From: Brachyspira hampsonii 30446
GTDB lineage: Bacteria > Spirochaetota > Brachyspiria > Brachyspirales > Brachyspiraceae
DNA: 64,000 nucleotides
Direction: 5' to 3'
Assembly: GCF_000316195.1 (NCBI RefSeq)
Contig: NZ_JH994110.1
Coordinates: forward strand, 292,638 to 356,637
Positions 52,518 to 62,818 of this stretch are shown piece after piece (position 1 is the first letter of the stretch; each line of letters starts with the position of its first letter). The notes below the pieces were generated by a model. That model worked only from the letters and a program-made list of their open reading frames with translations, was not told the origin of the DNA and did not search any database. A program made the translations under genes and the position numbers.

Positions 52518-54134
52518 ATGAATGCACATGATTCTAAGAAGAGATATTTAGGAGAGTTCTATACTCCTTTAAATTTTGCTGAAAAATCTTTATACTATAT
52601 ATTTAACATAATAGATAAAAAAGAATTTGAAAATGGAAAATATAGAATATGGGATATGGCATCTGGAACAGGAAATTTAGAGTATTATATCGATGAAAAA
52701 TATCATAAATATGTTTATATGTCCACAATAGATGAAAATGATATAGAATATTCTAAAATAAAATTTAAAAATGCCTTTAAGTTTCAATATGATTATTTAA
52801 ATGATGATATAAATAATGATGATTTTCAATATTATAAGCTTCCTAAAAAACTTCAAGATGATTTAAATAATAAAGAATTAAAATGGATTATATTAATTAA
52901 TCCTCCTTATGCTACAAGTCAGGTTGCAGGTACAAACTCAAAAAGTAAAAAAAATGTTAGTGTAAGTAAGATTAGAGATATGATGCATAAAGAAAAATTA
53001 GGTGATGCTTCAAGAGAATTATATGCTCAGTTTATGTTTAGAATACATAAAGAGTTTAATGATAAAAATAAAGTTTATCTTGCTATATTTTCTAAAACCA
53101 ACTATATAAAATATAATAATAATGAAAAGTTTAGAAATAAGGTATGCAATTATAAATTTTTAAATGGATTTATTTTCTCTTCATCTAATTTTGACAATAC
53201 TTCAAAAACTACTTCTTTTCCTGTAAGTTTCATCATTTGGGAAATAAATAATAAGCATAATATAAAAACAGAAAATATTATTTTAGATGTTCTTGATAAT
53301 AACTGCAGTATAATAGATAAAAAAAGCTATAATGTAATAGATAGTGATAATCTTCTTAATAAATGGATAAAGAGAATAAAAACTTCATCAACATTTGTAC
53401 CGCTTTCATCAGCAATAAAAGTAAAAACCTCAGGACATGATATAAGAGATAAAGTATGCGAAGGCTTTATAGGTTCTCTTATGAGCTGCGGAAGTGATTT
53501 GCAAAAACAGAATCTTACTGCTATATTTTCTGCTCCTCAGGCTTCGGCGGGTTCGCTTTCTATTACAAAAGAAAATTTTGAAAAGGCTATGATAATACAT
53601 GCCGTTAGAAGAACTGCTAAAGTAGATTGGCTTAATGGAAGCGATCAATTTTGCATACCTAAAAATGAATTGGATAGAAAATTTATATTAGACTGTGTAG
53701 TATGGACTTTATTTTCTACTTCCAATCAAACATCTGCTATGGATAATATTTTATATAAAGAAAAATATTATACTATAATAAATCATTTTTATCCATTTGA
53801 TTATAAAAAAGTTTACAGCGGATGCAGTTTCTTTGAATATAATAATGAAAAAAGATTTTGTTTTGAATATTTAGAAAATAATAATAAATATATATCTGAT
53901 GAAGCATTTGATTTGATAAATACTGCTGAAAAACTTTATAAATATTTTTATTCTAACATAGAAAAAGTTAATAAAGAAAAATTTAAAATATCTTTATGGG
54001 ACAGCGGATTTTGGCAGATAAGAAAATCTCTTAAAGATGTTAAATTAGCTTCTGACATATTAAAAGAAATAAAGATTAAAAGAAACATATTAAAAAACAA
54101 TATATCAAAAAATACTAATGATTTTATTTTTTAA
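52518..54134 (+). CDS. N6-adenine DNA methyltransferase, apparently without a nuclease
   Basis: 538 residues. RYLGEFYTPLNFAEKSL is the motif X region typical of type I/IIG gamma-class methylases, IWDMASGTGNLEYYI is the SAM motif I and LINPPYATSQ is the catalytic motif IV (NPPY). The remaining 350 residues may hold target recognition (VPLSSAIKVKTSGHDIRDKV). No PD-(D/E)XK or other nuclease motif is evident in the protein and no endonuclease gene is next to it, so it may be an orphan or a regulator of expression. It begins 37 bases behind the peptidase gene. Modified sequence unknown. Confidence 0.82.
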   Translation: MNAHDSKKRYLGEFYTPLNFAEKSLYYIFNIIDKKEFENGKYRIWDMASGTGNLEYYIDEKYHKYVYMSTIDENDIEYSKIKFKNAFKFQYDYLNDDINNDDFQYYKLPKKLQDDLNNKELKWIILINPPYATSQVAGTNSKSKKNVSVSKIRDMMHKEKLGDASRELYAQFMFRIHKEFNDKNKVYLAIFSKTNYIKYNNNEKFRNKVCNYKFLNGFIFSSSNFDNTSKTTSFPVSFIIWEINNKHNIKTENIILDVLDNNCSIIDKKSYNVIDSDNLLNKWIKRIKTSSTFVPLSSAIKVKTSGHDIRDKVCEGFIGSLMSCGSDLQKQNLTAIFSAPQASAGSLSITKENFEKAMIIHAVRRTAKVDWLNGSDQFCIPKNELDRKFILDCVVWTLFSTSNQTSAMDNILYKEKYYTIINHFYPFDYKKVYSGCSFFEYNNEKRFCFEYLENNNKYISDEAFDLINTAEKLYKYFYSNIEKVNKEKFKISLWDSGFWQIRKSLKDVKLASDILKEIKIKRNILKNNISKNTNDFIF

Positions 54135-54141
54135 TTTTTAA

Positions 54142-54452
54142 TAACGCATGTTGAATCAAACAAAAAATATAATACTATTTTTATAATATTTGAAAGTAAG
54201 CTAACCATGCGGTGAATAGACTGTAAACTAATCAAAAACTAGGGCGGGCATGCTTTTATGTTTTAAGCTTTAAATATAAATAAATCTAATTATTTGTAAA
54301 TAAAACAATAAAGTAAAAAGGGTGGGGTATGTAATTTAAGTTTTGCAATTTATTTACACTCCCCACCCTCTATGCCTATAGTTTTACTGTGAAATATAAT
54401 TTTTAATTTTTTTATTGTTTTATTAGAATTTACAGCGTCCCACCCAAGCTTT
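54142..54452. repeat. Palindromic G/C-box element, copy 7
   Basis: AACGCATGTTGAAT (54142), ACCATGCGGTGAATAG (54197), AGGGCGGGCATGC (54241), AGGGTGGGGTATG (54320), then CTCCCCACCCTCTATG (54358) and GCGTCCCACCCAAGCTT (54435). The outer right boxes are absent. Its left arm (54241-54330) matches the reverse complement of the right arm of copy 5 (43687-43776), sharing ACATAAAAGCATGC-type spacer sequence. Confidence 0.85.
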
Positions 54453-54706
54453 ATTTAAATTTATAGCTTTATATAAAGTAATTTTTGTATATGAAATTAA
54501 ATATATATGACAGTGTATATTTCTATACACTGCCGTAAAATTGGGGTAAAAATTAGTTTGATTTATTATTATGAGATTTTTTCAAAATTAATTTTATTAT
54601 ATAAAAACTATTATAATACAATAAGAAAGTTTAGTTATACCACCATGCTTATTGATAATAATTATTAATTATAATATGTTTTTATAAAAAATCAATACTA
54701 AATAAT
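54453..54706. other. Intergenic DNA, nothing recognised
   Basis: AT-rich. A short palindrome, GACAGTGTATATTTCTATACACTGCC (about 54511-54536), could be a hairpin. No gene or repeat member seen. Confidence 0.45.
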
Positions 54707-54750
54707 AAAAAACTTCAAATATTTTATATTTTTGTTATAGAAGTTTTTTT
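54707..54750 (-). terminator. Terminator after alanine symporter gene
   Basis: AAAAAACTTC (54706-54715) pairs with GAAGTTTTTTT (54740-54750). On the minus strand a T run follows the stem, 13 bases past the stop of the gene. Confidence 0.8.
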
Positions 54751-54762
54751 TAAAATAAAATA

Positions 54763-56136
54763 TCAATCTTTCATTATAGTAGAATTAGGATCTTTAAGAT
54801 AATCACGAGTAAGTTTAGCTATTTTTGGTGATAGTATAAGAAGCCCAATAAGGTTAGGTATAGCCATAAGCCCATTTAAAGTATCAGCTATAGCCCATAT
54901 CAAGTCTAATTGACTTACAGCACCAATTATACCTATAATTAAGAATATTACTCTGTATGAATATGAAGCTATTTTATTTCTTTTTGTAAGATACCCTAAA
55001 GCAACAACACCATAATGAGACCAACCCACAAATGTAGAAAAAGCAAATAATACTAAAGATATTGTAAGTATTACAGAGCCTGCATATCCTAAATTATTTC
55101 CGAATGAAAAAGAGATAAGTTCAGCACCATTTAATTTAGTACCATGATTAGCTTCTAAAAATATTATAGCTATAAGCCCTGTTAAAGTACATACAAAGAA
55201 AGTATCTATAAGCACTTCAAATATTCCCCATAAACCCTGCTCTATAGGATTTTTTGAATTGCTAGCCCCATGAGCCATTGGAGCAGTACCTAAACCAGCC
55301 TCATTAGAAAATACGCCTCTTGCAAATCCGAATTTCATACCCATCATTATAGTATATCCCATAAATCCGGCTCCTACCTGTTTTAATGAAAAAGCTTCTT
55401 GAAATACCCTCTGAAAAGCATGAGGTATTTTATCGGCATTCATAATTAATATAATAATACCTGAAATGATATATATAACGCACATAAAAGGTACTAATTT
55501 TTCGGTAACAGTAGCTATTCTTCTTATTCCGCCTATAATAATAACAGCAGTTAAAATTACAACAACTATTCCTGTAACTATATGCGGAACTCCAAAATTC
55601 TGATAAATAACCCCCGCCATAGCATTAGTCTGAGTCATATTTCCAGCCCCAAAACATGCTAAAGCGGCAAAAGCAGCAAATATACTCCCAAGCCAAGGCA
55701 TATTAGCACCCTTGGATATATAATACATAGGACCGCCATGATTATGACCTAAATCATCTTTTATTCTATAGTGAACAGCTAAAATAACCTCTGAATATTT
55801 AGTAACCATACCGAAAAAAGCAGCAAACCACATCCAAAATAAAGCTCCAGGTCCTCCTGACACTATTGCAGTAGTAACACCGGCAATATTTCCTGTACCT
55901 ACAGTGCTTGCTAATGCTGTGCTTACCGCCTGAAAAGGAGTAATATTATCATCTAAATCATGTTTTTTTGCTAATGCTCCGAATGTATGCTTAATCCATA
56001 AAGGTATTTTTGTTATTTGTATAAAACCTGTTATTATGCTTAAATATATTCCTGTACCTACTAACAATGTAAGCATTATTGGTCCCCATACAAAACTATT
56101 AACAACATTATTTATTTTAGCTATCATTTCTACCAT
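54763..56136 (-). CDS. Alanine/glycine:cation symporter
   Basis: 457 residues, AGCS family, about 10-11 membrane helices. Signatures: ITPFQAVSTALASTVGTGNIAGV (substrate and sodium site), GGPGALFWMWFAAFFGMVTKYSE, GGPMYYISKGA, RGVFSNEAGLGTAPMAHGAS. It imports alanine or glycine with Na+ or H+. It lies downstream of and in the same direction as alanine racemase (210-base gap), a functional link through D-alanine supply. AAGGA is seven bases before the ATG, and two copies of a stem-loop repeat lie immediately upstream of that RBS. Confidence 0.95.
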   Translation of the reverse strand: MVEMIAKINNVVNSFVWGPIMLTLLVGTGIYLSIITGFIQITKIPLWIKHTFGALAKKHDLDDNITPFQAVSTALASTVGTGNIAGVTTAIVSGGPGALFWMWFAAFFGMVTKYSEVILAVHYRIKDDLGHNHGGPMYYISKGANMPWLGSIFAAFAALACFGAGNMTQTNAMAGVIYQNFGVPHIVTGIVVVILTAVIIIGGIRRIATVTEKLVPFMCVIYIISGIIILIMNADKIPHAFQRVFQEAFSLKQVGAGFMGYTIMMGMKFGFARGVFSNEAGLGTAPMAHGASNSKNPIEQGLWGIFEVLIDTFFVCTLTGLIAIIFLEANHGTKLNGAELISFSFGNNLGYAGSVILTISLVLFAFSTFVGWSHYGVVALGYLTKRNKIASYSYRVIFLIIGIIGAVSQLDLIWAIADTLNGLMAIPNLIGLLILSPKIAKLTRDYLKDPNSTIMKD

Positions 56137-56151
56137 AATATATCCTTATTG

Positions 56152-56288
56152 TTACTAGCGATGAACTCGCTTATTAATAGCTTATAACTAAATCTATAAG
56201 ATGCTCATTCATACGCTTTATTATTATTGCTAGCGATGAACTGCTTATTAATAGCTTATAACTAAAGTTATAAGATGCTCATTCATAA
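56152..56288 (-). repeat. Two tandem stem-loop repeats upstream of symporter gene
   Basis: Units start at 56152 and 56227, a period of 75 bp. In minus-strand sense each reads GAATGAGCATC, then a stem, then GCTATTAATAAGC..TTCATCGCTAG. The stem of the distal unit is CTTATAAC-TTTA-GTTATAAG, perfectly paired; the proximal unit has two changes (GAT for AAC). The arrangement and the AAC-TTTA-GTT tip are the same as in the array at 37-254, but stem bases differ in a paired manner. The block ends about 15 bases before the ATG of the symporter gene. Confidence 0.85.
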
Positions 56289-56345
56289 ATTAAATATTAA
56301 TATGCAGCTCATATTACTTATTATTAATTTTATATAAATTATTTT

Positions 56346-57443
56346 CTAATATTTATAAACCCTTTTTACCCTATCTCCTATATTTACCAACACCTCATGT
56401 GTTATAGTGTCTATTCTCTTAGCTAAAGTATAAGCATTGAGTTTTTCATCATTACCGAATATTAAAACTTCATCTTCTACATTTACATCATCATTTCCTA
56501 TTTCAGCAATAATAGAATCCATGCATACTCTTCCTCTTAAAGGATAATATTTACCATTAATTTTTACTTCCCAATTATTTGATAATTTTCTTGGTATTCC
56601 ATCAGCGTATCCTATAGGTATTACAGCCACTCTTGTATCTTTATTAGCAGTCCAAGTCATTCCATAAGAGATGCTTTCCCCTTTCTTTATATTTCTAACT
56701 AAAACAACATACGATTTTAAATTTAATATAGGATTAATACCTAAAATATTATCGTTATATCCATACAATATTATTCCAGCTCTAACCATATCAAAATATG
56801 TATTCTTATATGAAATTATCGCTGCTGAATTAGAAGTATGAGCATTTTTTATTTCTATACCATTTTCTTTAAGATTATTTAATACATCATGAAAAATTTT
56901 TATCTGTTTATTAGTAAAATTAACAGAGTAATCATCATTCATGTCAGAAGCAGCATAATGAGTATTAATACCTTCTATATTTAGAGTTTCATAAGATAAT
57001 ACTTTTTTTGCTAAAGGCACAACTTCTTCAGGTTTAGCCCCCATTCTGTTTAATCCTGTATCAACTTTTATATATAAATTTAAACTTCCGCCATTCTTTT
57101 TTAAAAATCTATCATAATACTCTAAACATTCATCATTACTTATGATAGGACTTAAATTATATTTGCATACCAAATCAGACTCATCTTTAAAATGCTGAAA
57201 CAGAACTAATATAGGAATTTTAACCCCAGCTTCTCTTATTTTTATCCCCTCTTCAACATTGGCAACACCTAAAGCATCAGCTCCAAATTGTTCCGATGCC
57301 TTAGATATCTCTATTAAACCATGCCCATAAGCATTTGCTTTAACAATATTAAGAAGTTTAACCTCATTTATAATGGATCTTATAATCTGCATATTCTTCT
57401 TAAAAACGGATAAATCAATTTCAGCAATAGTATAATTTGACAT
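56346..57443 (-). CDS. alr: Alanine racemase
   Basis: 365 residues. PLP lysine in NIVKANAYGHG (about residue 35), the second catalytic tyrosine in ESISYGMTWTA, and DTGLNRMG, GYADGIPR, GRVCMDSIIAE and the final RVKRVY mark the family over full length. It interconverts L- and D-alanine for peptidoglycan. It is transcribed toward the alanine symporter gene, which suggests one transport-and-racemisation unit. Terminator of the preceding gene lies at 57525-57559, so alr probably starts its own transcript. Confidence 0.97.
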   Translation of the reverse strand: MSNYTIAEIDLSVFKKNMQIIRSIINEVKLLNIVKANAYGHGLIEISKASEQFGADALGVANVEEGIKIREAGVKIPILVLFQHFKDESDLVCKYNLSPIISNDECLEYYDRFLKKNGGSLNLYIKVDTGLNRMGAKPEEVVPLAKKVLSYETLNIEGINTHYAASDMNDDYSVNFTNKQIKIFHDVLNNLKENGIEIKNAHTSNSAAIISYKNTYFDMVRAGIILYGYNDNILGINPILNLKSYVVLVRNIKKGESISYGMTWTANKDTRVAVIPIGYADGIPRKLSNNWEVKINGKYYPLRGRVCMDSIIAEIGNDDVNVEDEVLIFGNDEKLNAYTLAKRIDTITHEVLVNIGDRVKRVYKY

Positions 57444-57524
57444 AATCTTAACCTACTTATTTTTAATAATTAAAACTTTATTATTATCAAACTTATAATT
57501 GTTAATAAAGTCAAAAATATAAAA

Positions 57525-57559
57525 AATGAGATATTATATTATATATATAATATCTCATT
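57525..57559 (-). terminator. Terminator after the large chemoreceptor gene
   Basis: AATGAGATATTATAT pairs with ATAATATCTCATT around a short AT loop, and T6 follows on the minus strand. It lies 22 bases after the stop. Confidence 0.8.
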
Positions 57560-57580
57560 ATTAAAAGCCGCAATATTCAT

Positions 57581-60457
57581 TTACATATTAAACATTTCCG
57601 GATTTTTAAAGTCTTCTTTAAGCATCTCTAATACATCATCATCTTTTTTAAATTCATCATTATCATTTTTAAACTCTTCCTCAAGACTTCTAAGTTCCAT
57701 ATCCATTCTTTCATCTACAGTATAATTTTCCGGATTCTTATTAGCATTTTCATTTTTATCTTCTTCTATATCATCAGCATTTGTGATAAATTTACCCATA
57801 AGCTCATGAAATTTAACAAATATTTCATTCAATTTATTTGTAGCAGTATAGAATTCTTTATTACCCTCAACAGTTTTTACAGAAAGCTCATTCAAGAAAC
57901 TCATAGCATGCATAACTTCCTTAGCACCTGAGCTATTAGCTTCAATTATATCAGAAACTTCTCTAGTAATCTGGTCAAGCAAAGTAATTTGACTGTCTAC
58001 CACATCACCGCTGTTCATCTGTTCTTTTACGCTGTCTTTAACCCCTGTAGTAATATTATTTAAGTGTCTTATAGTTTCAAGTATATCTCTTCCGCCAACC
58101 TCTAATTCACTGTTTGCAGTATTGATTTCAGAAACAACTCTTGCAGTATTTTCTGACATATCAAGTATATTATCAAGAGACTTACCACTGTTGCTTGCAA
58201 GCTCCACTGTCTCTTCTATTCTCTTAGTAATAGCTTTAATGATGTTTGTAATAGATTTAGTATTATCTGCAGTATGTTCTGCCAAAGATCTTATTTCATC
58301 GGCAACTACAGAGAAACCTCTTCCTTGTTCTCCGGCATGTGCTGCCTCAATAGCTGCGTTCATAGCGAGAAGGTTAGTTTGTTCTGCAATACCTTGAATA
58401 ACATTAACTATTTCTTTAATCTGATCTGAGCTTTCTTCAATACCTCTAACAGCTTCAATAACTTCATCTACAGTATCACCGCCGTCATGTGCATCTACAA
58501 GAAGTTTTTTAGAGAAACTGTCTGCTTTATTAACACTTCTTGCCACAGATGTAATATTAGATATCATCTCTTCAATAGAAGCGGAAGTCTGTTCTACTGC
58601 TGATGATTGACGCTCCATATTATCATTAATCTTATAGATTGTCTGCAAAAGCTCTTCTACAGCGATAGAAGCTGATGAAAAAGCATGCTTTTGCTGATCT
58701 GTAGAGCTAGTAACATTTTGTATAGAAGTAATAATATTATTAACACTTGCTACGCTTTCAGTGATGCTTGAGCTTTGATCATTTATTCTATTTGTGTTTT
58801 CATCAATAATCTTTTCTATTACTTTTATCTCTTCAAATACCTTATAACTTTCTACTTTCAAGTCTCCTATAAGATTGTCCAAACTAGATAAGAATAAATT
58901 AAAGTTATAAATTAAAACTCCTATTTCATCATTATTTTTTGAAGATATTCTTTTTCTTAAATCTCCGTTTCCGCCTAGAAGCATTTTTGTAGATTTATTT
59001 GCTTTGTTTATTGAAGATAGAAGTATTTTCAAAATAATTAAATAAACACCAAAGAATAAAATAAATATAGATATAAATATATAATTAAATACTGTTAGAT
59101 TCATATTAGAATCTTTTATTAAAGTATTTATATCTTTATAGTACAGCCCAATAACTTTTAATTCTTTTATATATGAAATTATAGCAATAGATTTTTTTCC
59201 TCCTATGTTAATAGGATACAATATTTCAAATGTATTATTGGCTCCGAATGATTTCTCAAAATTTTCTATATTTTGAACAAGTTCCGGTGATGATGATAAT
59301 ATTGAAGAGGAGCTTTCAGCTATATATCTGCTGTCATAACTAAGTATTATCTCTCTTTTTTCTGTTGAATAATAAATATAATCCCATTTAGAAAGAGTAT
59401 AATTATTTTTTATTATATTATTTATACTTTCCATTCCTGTTTCAGATATCAAATATCCAATATCTTTTCCGAATAATTTTAAAGGTGTATAAGCAGATAT
59501 ATATATATTATTTCTATCATAAACATTTATATTTAAAGTTACAAGATTATCTCTTATTTCATTTTCTAAGAAATTATGAATAGCTAAGGCGTCTGATGCT
59601 CTGCTGCTGTATCTGTCTGTAGTAGGATCTTTTGATATTGTTACGGAATAAGGCAGATCCGTATCTAAATATTCCTGATTTATATTAATAGAGATTGTAT
59701 TATATTTATTTTTTAAAGTATTGTTTATATATCCTATTCTATTAACAATATAGTTTTGTATATCATCTTTTGAGATGACACTTTTATTAGAATAAATATT
59801 AAGCACCGATTCAGAATAAGTCATCATATCTGATTTTATATTATCATCAATTCCTTTTATATTATCAGATACAGCAAGAATTTCATTTAATATTGAATTA
59901 CTGTAATTTTTTAAATAAACATCTTCCTGTACAGAAACATAATTCATAAGAAAAGCTAGTATTATAGTAGAGAAAAACAAATATACTATAAGTCCTAATT
60001 TAGCTATAAGCGGTATATAAAAAGTGGATATGTTTTCATCTAATTCAAAATCTTTAGACATTATTTTAAATAAAAGCATAAACACACTTGATAATAAAAC
60101 CGCATTTATAGTGGCATTAAATAGAGCTAATGTCATAGTATGTATGAATATCTTATTTATAATAGAGTATGCAACAATTTCTATTACGCTTCCTACTAGA
60201 GAAATAACAAAAAATATTAATAGAACTCTGCTTGCCAATCTTATATCAGAATTTATTTTCCAAATTTTTAAATATTTAAATAAAAATATAAAAGATATCA
60301 CAGAAAAGACTATTTTTAGTCCGTAAATAGGCGGCATTTCTTTATATATAAAAAATAACGCTGTATTCCAAATAACAATATCCACTAATAAATATAGCGG
60401 AATACTTATAATTTTAAGCTTTCTAATAACATGTAGTTTTATCTTTTCTGAAGCCAT
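57581..60457 (-). CDS. Large methyl-accepting chemotaxis protein with multi-helix N-terminus
   Basis: 958 residues. The N-terminal about 190 residues hold five or six membrane helices, unlike ordinary receptors. Then follow an extracytoplasmic domain of about 270 residues ([38 protein letters not shown]-like), another membrane helix at about 455-475, HAMP and the signalling hairpin with tip [20 protein letters not shown] and [19 protein letters not shown]-terminal acidic tail of about 70 residues ([30 protein letters not shown]) follows. It controls CheA; the N-terminal helices may form a separate membrane sensor. Single gene. Confidence 0.93.
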   Translation of the reverse strand: MASEKIKLHVIRKLKIISIPLYLLVDIVIWNTALFFIYKEMPPIYGLKIVFSVISFIFLFKYLKIWKINSDIRLASRVLLIFFVISLVGSVIEIVAYSIINKIFIHTMTLALFNATINAVLLSSVFMLLFKIMSKDFELDENISTFYIPLIAKLGLIVYLFFSTIILAFLMNYVSVQEDVYLKNYSNSILNEILAVSDNIKGIDDNIKSDMMTYSESVLNIYSNKSVISKDDIQNYIVNRIGYINNTLKNKYNTISININQEYLDTDLPYSVTISKDPTTDRYSSRASDALAIHNFLENEIRDNLVTLNINVYDRNNIYISAYTPLKLFGKDIGYLISETGMESINNIIKNNYTLSKWDYIYYSTEKREIILSYDSRYIAESSSSILSSSPELVQNIENFEKSFGANNTFEILYPINIGGKKSIAIISYIKELKVIGLYYKDINTLIKDSNMNLTVFNYIFISIFILFFGVYLIILKILLSSINKANKSTKMLLGGNGDLRKRISSKNNDEIGVLIYNFNLFLSSLDNLIGDLKVESYKVFEEIKVIEKIIDENTNRINDQSSSITESVASVNNIITSIQNVTSSTDQQKHAFSSASIAVEELLQTIYKINDNMERQSSAVEQTSASIEEMISNITSVARSVNKADSFSKKLLVDAHDGGDTVDEVIEAVRGIEESSDQIKEIVNVIQGIAEQTNLLAMNAAIEAAHAGEQGRGFSVVADEIRSLAEHTADNTKSITNIIKAITKRIEETVELASNSGKSLDNILDMSENTARVVSEINTANSELEVGGRDILETIRHLNNITTGVKDSVKEQMNSGDVVDSQITLLDQITREVSDIIEANSSGAKEVMHAMSFLNELSVKTVEGNKEFYTATNKLNEIFVKFHELMGKFITNADDIEEDKNENANKNPENYTVDERMDMELRSLEEEFKNDNDEFKKDDDVLEMLKEDFKNPEMFNM

Positions 60458-60558
60458 AATATCCTCTATTAAATAAATGCAATTAATATAATATTATACA
60501 TTATCGTTTATTTTTTATCAAAATTTATTCATAAAAAAATGAAGTACATATTAAGAAA

Positions 60559-61407
60559 TTATACTCTGCCTACCTCATTAATTACTCTGCCTACTAATGT
60601 GTCATGAGTAGAGATTGTTTTGGAATTTAATTCATAGGCTCTTTGAACCTCTATCATTCTAACCATCTCATTTATAGGGTTTACATTGCTCATCTCTAAA
60701 AATCTTGATAATACTTTAGGACGGTCTACGCCTTTTTGTGCTATATATGCAGGACCGCTTATATCAGTGTCCACCCAGAAAGATTCTCCTTCTTTCTTTA
60801 AATATCTTTCATTGTCAAATCTTACTATCTTTAAAGTATCAAGTATATCTTCATCTTCCCATTCATTATCATTAAACTGTACAAATGTATTGCCGTCCTG
60901 ATATCTTCTATTGATGCTTACTCTTCCTTCTTCATCTATATTGAAGTTATTAGTTTTTATCTGTATATATCCGTTTTCACCCATAACTTTATAGCCATGC
61001 TTAGTTACAAGATAATGATCTTTATCTATTAAAAAACTTCCGTTTCTTGTATATCTCTCACCATGAGGAGTTTCTACAGCAAAGAATCCTTTATCGCCCA
61101 AAGCTATATCAAGCTGATTGCCTGTTTCTCTTAATGAACCTTGTTCCCATTCTGTGAAAACCTCATTAACTTCTACTCCTGTACCCATTCTTCCTACATA
61201 AGGTCTTACATCGGTAGAACCAAGCGGAAATATTACTACTCCATCATCTTCTGTTCTTGCTGCCATCATCTCTGGAAAAGATTTGAAGCTTACTGTATCT
61301 CTTTTAAATCCAGGTTTATCAACATTAGCTAAATTGTTAGCAACTACATCTAATCTTGCTTGTTCGGCCATCATGCCGCTTGCACCTGTATAAACACCTC
61401 TTACCAT
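60559..61407 (-). CDS. flgF: Flagellar basal-body rod protein, FlgF/FlhO type
   Basis: 282 residues. MVRGVYTGASGMMAEQARLD and VVANNLANVDKPGFKRD are the N-terminal rod/hook signature; the RG-YT-ASGM form points to FlgF (called FlhO in some spirochaetes) rather than FlgG. The C-terminal SNVNPINEMVRMIEVQRAYE and NSKTISTHD form the second helix of the pair. It is part of the rod of the periplasmic flagella. flgG, usually adjacent in other spirochaetes, is not next to it here. It starts 19 bases after the stop of murA and is probably co-transcribed. Confidence 0.85.
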   Translation of the reverse strand: MVRGVYTGASGMMAEQARLDVVANNLANVDKPGFKRDTVSFKSFPEMMAARTEDDGVVIFPLGSTDVRPYVGRMGTGVEVNEVFTEWEQGSLRETGNQLDIALGDKGFFAVETPHGERYTRNGSFLIDKDHYLVTKHGYKVMGENGYIQIKTNNFNIDEEGRVSINRRYQDGNTFVQFNDNEWEDEDILDTLKIVRFDNERYLKKEGESFWVDTDISGPAYIAQKGVDRPKVLSRFLEMSNVNPINEMVRMIEVQRAYELNSKTISTHDTLVGRVINEVGRV

Positions 61408-61426
61408 TTATAATCCCCCTAATTTA

Positions 61427-62704
61427 TTATAATATGTCGTCTTTTTCTCTTTTTGTATCTATATTAATAGTTTTTAATTTTTCTTCCAAATTTTCATATC
61501 CTCTTTCTATGTGATAAATCCTATGAACATTTGTAACACCTTTAGCTATAGCTCCTGCAGCAACCAAAGCCGCACCTGCACGAAGATCGCTTGCCTGTAC
61601 ATCTGCTCCTGAAAGCTCTTTACCTCCATTTACTACTATGTCAGAAGTATTAAGATCAATATCTGCTCCCATACGAATAAGCTCTGGAACATGGCTGAAT
61701 CTGTCTGGATAAATCTTTTCAATAAGCTCACTTTTGCCTTTAATTGTGCATGCGAGTGTTGTATAAATAGCCTGCAAATCTGTAGGAAAACCCGGATACG
61801 GCAGAGTTTCCACCTTAAAAGGCTTTAATTCTCTATTAGAAGCATCAAGCTCTATAGTTGTATCTGTAGTTTTTATATCGCAGCCTATATCTGAAAGTAA
61901 GTCTAATACAAAACTTAAATGTTTAGGCTCAGAATTTTCGAGTTTTAATTTTCCTCTTCCAGCTGCCGCTATTGCTAAAAAAGTACCTGTCTCTATTCTG
62001 TCTGGTATCACTGTAAACTCAGCACCATGAAGACTATCTACACCTTCTATAGTAATAGTATCAGTGCCTCCGCCTGTGATTTTTGCTCCCATAGCATTAA
62101 GCAAATCTACAAGATTAACGCATTCAGGTTCTTTTGCAGCATTCCTTATAATAGTAGTTCCTTTTGCCAAAGATGCCGCCATCATAACATTATCAGTTCC
62201 CAACACGGTAGGTCCGAACTTACCAGATAAATCCATATCTGCACCTATAAGGCTATCTTCCACTTTAGCATCAATATATCCTGCTGTTATATCTATTTTA
62301 GCTCCCAAAGCTTCCATTCCCTTTAAATGCAGGTCTATTGGTCTTGGTCCGAAAGCACAGCCGCCCGGATAGGATACTCGGCAATGTTTTCTTTTAGCAA
62401 GCAATGGTCCAAGAACTATAATAGAGCCTCTCATCTTTTTTACTAGTTTATAAGGAGCTTCTTCACTCTTTCCATTATGAGATATTATTACAGTGGTATT
62501 ATTCTTAAAATCAACTTTCTTTCCTAAAGGCTCTAATATATCTATAAGAACATGAACATCTACCAAATCGGGTACATTATGAAGTATTACAGGCTCATCT
62601 GTTAGAATAGATGCCACAAGCAAAGGAAGTGATGCATTTTTTGACCCAGATACCTTTAATACTCCGCCGATATTGTTTGAACCTTCTATCACATATTTAT
62701 ACAT
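61427..62704 (-). CDS. murA: UDP-N-acetylglucosamine 1-carboxyvinyltransferase
   Basis: 425 residues. First committed step of peptidoglycan synthesis: enolpyruvyl transfer from PEP to UDP-GlcNAc. GSKNASLPLLVASILTDEP is the N-terminal start, VSYPGGCAFGPRPIDLHLKG contains the active-site cysteine that fosfomycin attacks, and DLRAGAALVAAGAIAKG is the last conserved block with the Arg. Full length and unbroken. Upstream 62705-62818 is plain AT-rich DNA before the tandem palindromic array. Confidence 0.97.
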   Translation of the reverse strand: MYKYVIEGSNNIGGVLKVSGSKNASLPLLVASILTDEPVILHNVPDLVDVHVLIDILEPLGKKVDFKNNTTVIISHNGKSEEAPYKLVKKMRGSIIVLGPLLAKRKHCRVSYPGGCAFGPRPIDLHLKGMEALGAKIDITAGYIDAKVEDSLIGADMDLSGKFGPTVLGTDNVMMAASLAKGTTIIRNAAKEPECVNLVDLLNAMGAKITGGGTDTITIEGVDSLHGAEFTVIPDRIETGTFLAIAAAGRGKLKLENSEPKHLSFVLDLLSDIGCDIKTTDTTIELDASNRELKPFKVETLPYPGFPTDLQAIYTTLACTIKGKSELIEKIYPDRFSHVPELIRMGADIDLNTSDIVVNGGKELSGADVQASDLRAGAALVAAGAIAKGVTNVHRIYHIERGYENLEEKLKTINIDTKREKDDIL

Positions 62705-62818
62705 ATATTTTCCGCCTTTTAAAGAATAAAAATTCTGCTTTCTTTATTTTCGGTATAATGAAAAATGCCTTGATAAATTTTATCTACATATTATGTAAAT
62801 ATTATAATCATAATCTAA

